From Vicugna pacos (taxonomy: Eukaryota > Chordata > Mammalia > Artiodactyla > Camelidae), in contig NC_132996.1 of assembly GCF_048564905.1 (NCBI RefSeq), positions 45,742,001 through 45,806,000 of the forward strand: a stretch of DNA of 64,000 nucleotides. Direction: 5' to 3'. A program made the position numbers and the translations under genes. The notes under the pieces are model-generated. The model was not told where the DNA came from, searched no databases, and saw only the letters and a program-made list of their open reading frames with translations. Shown here one piece after another: positions 56,190 to 64,000 of the stretch; within the stretch, counting starts at the first letter, position 1, and each line of letters begins with the position of its first letter.

Positions 56190-56510
56190 TTCTTTTTTTA
56201 ATTCTTTATTGAAGTGTAGTTGATGTACAATGTTAGTTTTGGGTGTATAGGAAAGTGATTCAGTTATACATATACACATATATATTTTTTCTTTTCAGAT
56301 TTTTTTCCATTATGTTATTACAAGAAACTGAATATAGTTCCCTGTGCTATACAGTAGGTCCTTCTTATCGATCCATTTTTATATATAGAAATGCATGTCT
56401 GTTAATCCCCAACCCCATGATTTGTCCCACTGTCCCCTCCTTTCCCCTTTGGTAACCATAATTTGTTTTCTATGTCCATGAGTCTGTGATGTATAAATAG
56501 AATTTGTATC
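56190..56510 (-). mobile_element. 5'-truncated L1 3' end
   Basis: Reversed L1 3' UTR: TTATTGAAGTGTAGTTGATG, AATATAGTTCCCTGTGCTAT, CTTTGGTAACCATAATTTGT, TTCTATGTCCATGAGTCTGT. The target duplication is not clear; ATTTTCT at both ends is possible. Confidence 0.9.
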
Positions 56511-57029
56511 ATTTTCTCATCCCAGCTCTGTAACTTATTCGTAGGCTAGCCCTTGCTGGAAGCTTTAACCCAGGTGCCCACGTATTGGAATGTTTGTGGC
56601 AGATTTTGGGGGGTTCCCATGGATACGGTTTATTAAAATACATCTATTTCCTGACAGCCTGTGCTGTAGAAGCAGCCAGGTGATACGGATGGGGTCCATG
56701 AGAGGCAATGGACCTGTGGGTTGGTGGGGCTTCTGGGAATCAATCATTTTACTGATAAAGAGGCTTGCTTCACTAACTTGAGTCTTTTGCCCTTTTCCAT
56801 GCTTCCTTCTTTGAAAGAGGATGTGAAGCTTAGGGGAGCAGCACTTACCTTAGGATCAAAAGGCTCAGAAAGAGGGAAAGAGCCTGGGACATGGATAGCA
56901 AAATGGATGCGCTCCCTCAACCCCCATCTCGCTGCATCAGGCTTCTCATTACCATGAAAAAATAGCTCCCTTCCTTTTGGTGGTGACAGACTTGAGGGTG
57001 GTCCCAGGGTGCCCATCTATTCCACTTTA
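56511..57029. other. Intergenic, nothing recognised
   Basis: No gene. It may include the outer part of the LTR fossil that follows. Confidence 0.4.
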
Positions 57030-57757
57030 ACATGGATGGGACCTGTGACTTGCTTCTTTTTGTGCATGTGTGTGATCAGATTATCAATTTTTTTTAAGTA
57101 TAGTCAGTTGTATCAATATCTGGTGTACAGCATAATGTTTCAGTTATACATATACATATATATACTCATTTTCATATTCTTTTTCATTATAGGTTACTCC
57201 AGGATACTAAATATAGTTCCCTGTGGTGACTTGCTTCTAACCAATAGAATAGGGCAAAGATGAGGGACTGTCACTCTGTGATTACGTTAGGTTACATAAG
57301 GCGTCATCTTGTTAGTGGACTTGTTCTAGAGACAATCCTTGCTGACTTAATAGATAAACAGCCATGGTGGAAAAGCCCAAGAGGCCAGGAACTGCAGGTG
57401 GCTTCTAGGAGCTGCAGGAAGTCCTTACAAACTGTGGGAGGCTTCTAGGAACAGTGAGCACCTTTTAGGAGCCAAGGGCAGCCTCCAGTCAGGAAGAAGT
57501 CAAAGCCCTTGGTCCCACAGCGGTAAGAAAATACATTCTGCCAACAACCTGAGTGAGTTTGGAAGTGGATTCTTCCCCAGCAAAGCTTCCAGATGAGAAT
57601 GCAGCCCAGCTGACACCTTCATTGCAGCCTTGCATGACTCGGAGCACAGGATTCAGCCAAGCTACGCCCGGACTCTGGATCCACAGAAACCATGAGATGA
57701 TAAAAGCGTGTGGTTTAAACCTCTAAGTTTGCAGCAATGCATCACTAACTAATGCAC
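57030..57757 (+). mobile_element. LTR fossil (ERVL/MaLR-type) split by an L1
   Basis: GATGGGACCTGTGACTTGCT is followed, after an inserted L1, by ACCAATAGAATAGGGCAAAG, GTGATTACGTTAGGTTACAT and GTGAGTTTGGAAGTGGATTC. It ends AAACCTCTAAGTTTGCAGCA with CTAACTAATGCAC. No internal viral genes adjoin it, so it is probably a solitary LTR, old and broken. The family name is uncertain and the left end approximate. Confidence 0.65.
57058..57225 (-). mobile_element. Short L1 inserted in an LTR, 13-bp duplication
   Basis: Reversed L1 3' end (TAAGTATAGTCAGTTGTATC, CTGGTGTACAGCATAATGTT, ACTAAATATAGTTCCCTGTG) with a degenerate tail at the left. GTGACTTGCTTCT is perfectly repeated at 57045-57057 and 57226-57238. 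Only about 150 bp of L1 is present. Confidence 0.93.
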
Positions 57758-58124
57758 TCCTTTACACCTCTCCTCCCAGCTCTCTGTGATGTGCAGCCAA
57801 ATTGATACAGTTGGTAGATACACAGATGAGCATCTAGGGAGATCTCTGGGAGGTATCCACGGATGAGAGTTGACTCTTAGAGAAGGAAGAAGAGCAGGGG
57901 TTGTTGGCAGATGAAGAAAAATCTGGGGTCTTAGATTTTTCTCCAAATAGAAGAACTTTGGGCTGCTGACTATTTAACTACTTCCCAAAATATCATAGGA
58001 TTTAAGGATTAGAAAAAAGAAAGTTTGTTAAATAACGTTTTGGAGTAAGTCTTTGAACGAAAGATAGGAAAGCAAACTGTATTCCTCTTTTTCTAGTTTT
58101 CAGCTGTATTGGAGATACTTTCAA
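57758..58124. other. Intergenic, nothing recognised
   Basis: No gene or repeat identified. Confidence 0.4.
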
Positions 58125-58345
58125 CTAGGAACTCCCACTGGCATCCCGTGAGTGCTCACTCTGTACCAAGTACCATGTCAAGCCTTCACCTGGGCTGTCT
58201 CTCTAACGCTCACAGACATCCTACAAACTACAAACAAACTAGACATCCTATAGACTATTCCCACATGACAGGTGAGAAAACAGATTCAGAGTGGCTAAGG
58301 GGCAGGTCAGGAGGCAGTCAGCCTTCATCCCCCAGGTGTATAACC
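58125..58345 (-). repeat. MIR SINE
   Basis: Reversed MIR: GTGAGTGCTCACTCTGTACC, AGTACCATGTCAAGCCTTCA, ACAGGTGAGAAAACAGATTC. Contains an internal ACATCCTA(C/T)A duplication. Confidence 0.65.
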
Positions 58346-58509
58346 CCTATGCTGTTCATTCGGTTGTAAATGATGGAAAATAGAGGAAAATCGTAATAAG
58401 AAGGGAGAAACACCTTTTCCATACTTCTGACACCTGGGAACCAGCAGGAATTACTTTTCGGTGTATTCCCTAACAGCACAGAGATGAGACTACACATACA
58501 AATGTGTGT

Positions 58510-58790
58510 CCTGCATCCTTGTGTTTTCGGTTAACAGGCTCTAAGCAATTCCTCATGTTATGCAGAGTTCCTGGTAAGCGCTGGCTGCCTTATGTGCCAT
58601 TATCTGGTTGTGCTGTAATTTACTAAGTCTTCCTGATACAGACAATTTGAGATAATTTCCGTTTAGGACTATTACATATAGAGCTGCAATTAGCATCTTT
58701 GCACACGGAAGTTTTTTCCACATTTTGAGTTTAGGGTAGAATCCTCCAAGCGGTGTGACTGAATCAGAGAAGATGAGTCCCCTTAAGGTC
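58510..58790 (-). mobile_element. Old L1 fragment
   Basis: Reversed late ORF2/3' UTR: TTGTGCTGTAATTTACTAAG, TAGAGCTGCAATTAGCATCT. Strongly diverged. Confidence 0.5.
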
Positions 58791-59344
58791 ACCAGTGCTG
58801 TACACCCGGTGACTGTCGCTTAAGATGCCACTGTGAGGCTTTGGAGACAAGAGAAGGGAGCTGTATCTCTTGAGAAAGAATGGCCCCTCCCTGGGGCTCA
58901 TCCCCTCAAAAGTGACATGAGGGGACTACTTACCTATTATAGAGAGGCCAGATTTTTATTGTCATCTGGAATAGAGTACTTCTTCCAGAAGCTGTAAAAT
59001 TTGAGCCTGATATTTGGTTAACTTCTCTGGTGTTTGCGTTTCATAAACTGTCTCACAGCTGTCGCCTCAGCCCTTTTTAAATGTTCCTAAATAAACGCCG
59101 GGGCCTGCACGCTGCCTTCCGATGTGAGCAGACATCTGCTGTCCCCGAGTCTCCCCATTCTCCTTGGTACCCACCATAAAAACATGCCTTGTTTTGGAGG
59201 TAAAATAAGGGAAACGTTTTTCAGTTTTCAACCTAGAGGCTAAATGGCCCAGGGAAAGTAATTTCTCATCCCATCTGCGACAGATACATTTTGACTTGGG
59301 TGATGGTGCCAGGTACTGGCATGGAAAAGGACTTTAGGCACCTA
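58791..59344. other. Intergenic, nothing recognised
   Basis: No gene or repeat identified. Confidence 0.4.
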
Positions 59345-59545
59345 ATAACAAAAATAGCTGAATTTTGCTGAACATTGACTGTGTGCCAGCACTGGGCTAA
59401 GCGCTTTGCATAGATTGTTGCCTTTAACTTCAGCACAATCCTATCAGGTAGAAAGACCCAATGTCTACATTTTGCAGTTGAGAAAATGGAGAGGCAGAGA
59501 GATAATAACTTCCCAAGATCACAGGGCTATTCAGCCCAGTCGTTC
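59345..59545 (-). repeat. MIR SINE
   Basis: Reversed MIR: ACATTGACTGTGTGCCAGCA, GGGCTAAGCGCTTTGCATAG, AGCACAATCCTATCAGGTAG, AATGGAGAGGCAGAGAGATA. Confidence 0.88.
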
Positions 59546-59580
59546 AAGCCAGAAGAGATCTTAGAGACCACTGAGATTCT

Positions 59581-59690
59581 GTGTGTGTGTGTGTGTTTTA
59601 TTGAAGCATAGTCAGTGTACAATGTTGTGTCAGTTTCTGGTGCACAGCATAATGCTTCAGTCATACCTGAACGTACATATTCGTTTTCAT
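59581..59690 (-). mobile_element. Short L1 3' end with (GT)n at its tail
   Basis: (GT)8 at 59581-59596 leads into TTTTATTGAAGCATAGTCAG, CAGTTTCTGGTGCACAGCAT, TCGTTTTCATATTTTT: reversed L1 3' end of about 90 bp. No clear duplication. Confidence 0.85.
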
Positions 59691-59822
59691 ATTTTTGCCT
59701 TGTGGTCTTCAAATCTGCTCTAGAGCTCAGGGGAACACTGTGGGGACAAGGGCTGCCCAGGAAGGGAAAGCCAGGGAGAAAGGCTCCAACCCACCCCACT
59801 TTTCTACTCCCCACACCCGGCT

Positions 59823-60356
59823 TGTGGTAGGCAGCATAATGTACCCCCACCCTCCCCCCACCTCCCCTCCGCCAACCACGTCAATATTCTAAGCCCCAGA
59901 GTCTGCGAATATGTGGCCTTACATGGCAAAAGGGAGTTTACAGATGTGATTAAGTTAAGGACCTTGAGCTGGGGAGATTACCCAGGATTAGCCAAGGGGG
60001 CCCCATCTAATCACAGAGGGCCTTAAAAGTGAAGAACCTTTCCCAGCTGCGGTCAGAGGGAGCTGCGGTTAAGGGAGAATTGTCAGAGCGATGCAACGTT
60101 GTTGCTAATTTTGAAGATGGAGGAAGGGCTGTGAGCCAAGACCTGTCACCTCTCAAAGCTGGAAAAGGCAAGGACATGGAGGTTCCCCCAGAGCCTCCAG
60201 AAAGGAATATAGCCCTGCTCACACCTGGATTTTCGCCCAGGGAGACCTCTCTGACTTCTAACCCGCAGCACTGTAAGGTAATAAACTGATGTCATTTTAA
60301 GCCACTAACATCGTGGCAATTTGTTATGACAGCAACAAATATTGGTGTGACCCTGC
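59823..60356 (+). mobile_element. Solitary MaLR-type LTR fossil (MLT1 group)
   Basis: Starts TGTGGTAGGCAGCATAATG. The body has GGCCTTACATGGCAAAAGGG, AGATGTGATTAAGTTAAGGA, TTTTGAAGATGGAGGAAGGG and AGCTGGAAAAGGCAAGGACA, and ends TTTTAAGCCACTAACATCGT. Same group as the LTR at 20990-21490, in the same orientation. No internal region is seen. Old and non-functional. Confidence 0.82.
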
Positions 60357-60681
60357 TTCAGCCAGAGCCTCTCCACTGTACATTTTTGAGATCAGACTTC
60401 AGTCTGATATTGCATTTGGGAAATAAAGAGTACATTTCTTGCTTAAAAAAAAAAAAGATGAAGACTAATTCTTCTATCACTCTCTCTCACTTTTATTTTT
60501 TTTTAGAGGAAAAATGTTAGTACCCAGAGCGTCGACATGCTTTGCCCAGGGTCACCCAATGACAGGGCAACTGGTCCAGGGTTTACTCTACTACATCCCT
60601 ACTGAGCATTCGGTGACCTCCTCCTCTGAACCAGGGCTGCAACTGGGTGGGCTCCGCCCAGGTGATCTCGCACGAAATGTT
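60357..60681. other. Intergenic, nothing recognised
   Basis: No gene. An A run at 60445-60455 and a T run near 60498-60505. Confidence 0.4.
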
Positions 60682-60694
60682 TGATGAAAAACTT

Positions 60695-61790
60695 CTTTTC
60701 TTCTATTTTTTCTGACTATTTTTAATTCTTATTTTTTTATTGACGTGTAGTCGATTTACAACTATTTTCAGGTATACAGCAAAGTGATTCCGTTATACAT
60801 ATATGCATATATGGATTTTCAGTTTCTTTTCCATTATGGTTCATCACAAGAAATTGAATATGGTTCCCTGTGCTATGCAGTAGGTACTTGTTGTTTGTCT
60901 ACTTTATATATAGTATTGTGTACCTATTAATCCCAAACTTCTAATCTATTCCTCCCTGCTCTCCTCCACTTTCCTCCCTGGTAACTGCAGTTTGTTTTCT
61001 ATGTCTGTGAGTCCATTTCTGGTTTGTAAATAAAATTTGTATTTTTTTTTTGTTTTAGATTCCACCTATAAGAGACATCATATGATATTTATCTTTCTCT
61101 GTCTGACTTACTTCACTTTATATGATAATCTCTAGATCCATCCATATTGCTACAAACAGCATTATTTCATTCTATTCTATGGCTGAGTAATATTCCTGTG
61201 TGTGTGTATGTGTGTGTGTGTGTACATACACATCTTCTTTAACCAGTCATCTACTGATAGACACGTAGGTTGTTCCCATGTCTTGGCTATTGTAAATAGT
61301 GCTGCTCTGAACACTGGGGTACGTATGTCTTTTTGAATTATAGTTTTCTCTGGATATATGCCCAGGAGTGGGACTGCTGGATCATATGGTAAGTCTATTT
61401 TTAGTTTTGTAAGGAACCTCCATATTGTCCTCCATAGTGGCTGCACCCATTTACATTTCCACCAACAGTGTAAAAGGGATCCTTTTTCTCCATACCCTTT
61501 CCAGCATTTATTACTTGTGGACTTTTTAATGATGGCCATTCTAACTGGTGTGAGGTGATACCTCATTGCAGTTTTGATTTGCATTTCTCTAATAATTAAC
61601 AAGATTGAGCATATTTTCATGTGCCTGTTGGCCATCTGGATGTCTTCTTTGGAGAAATGTCTGTATAGGTCTTCTGCCCATTTTTGGTGGAGTTGCTTGT
61701 ATTTTTGATATTAAGCTGTATGAGCTGTTTTTATATTTTGGAAATTAGTCCCTTGTTGGTAGCATCACTTGGAAGTATTTTCTTCCATTC
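60695..61790 (-). mobile_element. 5'-truncated L1, best preserved, 13-bp duplication
   Basis: About 1.1 kb of reversed L1: 3' UTR (TTATTGACGTGTAGTCGATT, ATATGGTTCCCTGTGCTATG) then ORF2. The minus-strand frame 61635-61177 stays open for 152 codons and reads [20 protein letters not shown] and [15 protein letters not shown], the conserved C-terminal part of L1 ORF2p. It is closed by a (TG)n expansion at 61197-61223. The perfect duplication TGATGAAAAACTT lies at 60682-60694 and 61791-61803. It lacks ORF1 and most of ORF2, so it is immobile. Confidence 0.95.
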
Positions 61791-61803
61791 TGATGAAAAA
61801 CTT

Positions 61804-61905
61804 ACATCACTCAGCCATTCAGCAAAGAGCCACCAGGATGGATCAGGCACAGCACTGGGCATCAGCAGTGAAGGGGTGAATGCAACCCTGTCCCACTTCT
61901 GGGAA
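61804..61905 (-). repeat. L2 LINE 3' fragment
   Basis: CACTCAGCCATTCAGCAAAG, AGGCACAGCACTGGGCATCA and GCAGTGAAGGGGTGAATGCA resemble reversed L2 3' end, cut at its left by the L1. Confidence 0.5.
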
Positions 61906-62544
61906 ACCCAGGGCAACACTACGGAGTGACATGCAGAGTGTGAAGGAGTACAGAGCAAGGCTACCTGAGTTTACCTCCCACGAATGCCCACTACCTGATG
62001 ACAAGGGGAAGCCATGAACTGATGCAGAGGGACACCAAGCACAGGGCCAGGACAGAGCAGGGACACAGTACATCCCCATTGACTCTGGATTTGGTGTGGT
62101 GCTAGGTATAATCAAGGTGAGTGCAAAGTGCTACTGGAGCAGGGGGCAGGGACTGGGGCTCTGCCTGGAGGGGGTGGAAAGTGTCGCAGAAGATGAGGAC
62201 AGCAAAGGGCACAATAAGTGTCTTGTTATGTGTCTCTGCAATCTTCTGTTAGCACCCACTGATAGTCTTTGGGATCCATGATATTCCTATAGACCTTTCT
62301 GCCTTGAAAATTCTACTAATTCACACCTCTATCCCTGTTTTTTTTTTAATTTTATATTAATGATGTGTCTTCATAGTGTAATGTTTAAGTAGCTTTCTAA
62401 GGGTATATGGTAGAAACCTCCAATAAATGTCTTCTTTGCCAACAGAATAGCAGTTTTATTCAAGACAGCAAAGTGTCCAGAACAGAGGGGTTGAATCACA
62501 ATAGGTCTAAGTCATGCATGGCTACTGAATTAACATTTTCACTT
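61906..62544. other. Intergenic, nothing recognised
   Basis: No gene or secure repeat identified. Confidence 0.4.
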
Positions 62545-62990
62545 CCCCAGTCTTATAGCTAAGGGTGGACACGTGACCCAATTCTGATCAATATTCTGGT
62601 GATTTGGATATAACAGTAAGTCAGCTGGGAGGGCTTCTGGGATATTTTTGTTCCTTCACTGACAAAATGACATAGTCATTCCAGGAAAAGGATGCTATGC
62701 TTCTCCACACCTCTACCCGCCTGCCATCCTTCTGTCTTTGAGTACTGTTGCGACGTCTGGGGATGTGGCAACCATCCTTCAACCATGAGGCAAACAGAAG
62801 AATCAATAACCTGTGTACATATGAAGGATGGAAAAGTTCCTGGCATCTTGATGACTCTATTGTGCTGCAGTTCTCACTTTAGGCTACCTACCTCCAGTCT
62901 TCCTGTTATGTGAGACAGTCAAACATCTTTATGGCTTAGGCCACTATCAGTCAGACTTTTTGTTACTTGTAGCCAAATATATTCTAAATT
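62545..62990 (+). mobile_element. LTR fossil (probably ERVL/MaLR-type)
   Basis: Contains TCTTATAGCTAAGGGTGGAC, ACGTGACCCAATTCTGATCA, GGATGTGGCAACCATCCTTC, TCTTCCTGTTATGTGAGACA and CTTTTTGTTACTTGTAGCCA in the order of an old mammalian LTR. No internal region is seen. The family name is not certain and the ends are approximate. Diverged and broken. Confidence 0.6.
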
Positions 62991-64000
62991 ATATAGTTGT
63001 TTCCAAAAAGTGGACTGTATTTCTTCTCATTAGAATTGTGAAGCTCTAAGACTGTTAACAAAGTGGTAATCTATGGCCAACTAGCCCTATGAAGACACGA
63101 AATAACCATCCCCCAGCCCTGTCAGCAGAAAACTTTCTTCCTCCAATCCTTCCTTCCCAATGATGACTCTTTCTTGGCTGGGAGGAGATATTGGCTTTTC
63201 TGATTTCATGCCTTTAAAGATCACTCGTTGCTTCATGGCGCTTTGCATTTGGCCAGGTCTGTGTCCAACGTGGTCCCTCTGGAGGGTCTGGCTGGTTAGG
63301 AAAGTTGAACTTGTCAAAAATCAGAGTCAGATTCTTTTTGGCAACTGCAAAGGTAAGCTGTCACCAGCCCTGTCAACAGTCACGGCAGAAAGAGAGCTAT
63401 TTATTCATCTACGACCTTCATGAGTCACAGTCTAAACATTCAATGAACCCTCCTCTGGCAAGTCATACCCTGCCCTGGTCTCTGGAGAGAGCACTTCCCA
63501 CCCAGCACCACTTCAACACAACAGACTCTTGGCTTTTGGCTGTCTAATCTTGGGGCTGCACAAGTGGTCATGTTATTAATGACTCTGAGTCATCACATAG
63601 GACATTCCATCTGGAGTGTGTGTGCGTGTAAAGAGGAGGAGGAGGATGGAGGTCTACTCCGTCCCAGGCAAAATGGGAGGCTTTCCATGGCTATGCCTCT
63701 GCCTTACTGTATCCCCTTTAAAATACGACCCTATCCTTGTATGACAAGGGTTCAATTCTCTCCACTTCTTGGTGACCTGCCCCCCAAACACCCTCTTGTT
63801 TGTCAGTATCAATCAAGATTCAAAAAATTTAACCATACCCAAGTGGGTCTACCTGGCCCTAAGGGTGAGGGAGGTGGAAGAGAGAAATTCTGACCTTTTT
63901 TTTTTTTTATTTCACACATGAGTCTTTAATTAGAATTTTTCATCTTTGTTTTAAACATCTGCTCAATCCCAATTTATACAATGAATATGACCATCTTGTT
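62991..64000. other. Intergenic, nothing recognised
   Basis: No gene identified. A GAGGAGGAGGAGGATGGAGG patch lies near 63635-63654 and a T run at 63897-63909. Open frames up to 109 codons have no recognisable homology. Confidence 0.4.

Noticed and set aside
59555-59715. Inverted flanks (AGAGACCACT and GTGGTCTT) around the short L1
   Set aside because: They are inverted rather than direct, so not a target-site duplication, and too short to be more than coincidence.
20990-60356. A single large provirus bounded by the two MaLR LTRs
   Set aside because: The intervening 38 kb holds unrelated L2, MIR, L1 and SINE sequence with no gag, pol or env region, so the LTRs are separate fossils.

Overview
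This is mammalian nuclear DNA. It carries the 3' end of BBOX1 (gamma-butyrobetaine dioxygenase, the last enzyme of carnitine synthesis) on the + strand, followed by about 56 kb with no other gene that I can recognise. Two tRNA-derived SINEs with intact A and B boxes and a consensus I associate with camelids, plus a cluster of artiodactyl-type L1 3' ends, suggest a cetartiodactyl and most likely a camelid. The species call is inference.

Layout. Bases 1-8.2 kb hold the last three coding exons of BBOX1 (340-536, 6162-6328, 7650-7810), their introns, and a short 3' UTR that ends in a tandem array of AATAAA signals. Human BBOX1 residues 214-387 (numbering from memory) are encoded here without interruption. 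The earlier exons, including the His202/Asp204 iron ligands, lie upstream of the window.

From 8.2 to 29 kb the DNA is intergenic and dominated by old repeats: L2, MIR, hAT MITEs of MER5 type, old L1 fragments and one solitary MaLR-type LTR. It includes a clean three-layer nest (L2, then MIR, then MER5A) at 9.4-10.6 kb. From 29 to 62 kb younger 5'-truncated L1 insertions appear on the same background. Several have clear target-site duplications, two show the 5' inversion expected of twin priming, one splits an LTR fossil and one splits a MIR. The two SINEs and three further LTR fossils are also here or just beyond.

The only protein-coding function supported is BBOX1. All other long open frames lie in repeats or have no recognisable homology. 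I found no rRNA or stand-alone tRNA gene, no CRISPR and no intact provirus. The most notable structures are the 18-bp tandem poly(A)-signal array, the twin-primed L1s, the nested insertions with duplications, a perfect 15-bp inverted repeat, a 68-bp perfect tandem duplication, an old 166-bp duplication of unknown sequence, and a 19-base C run. No new biological system was identified.
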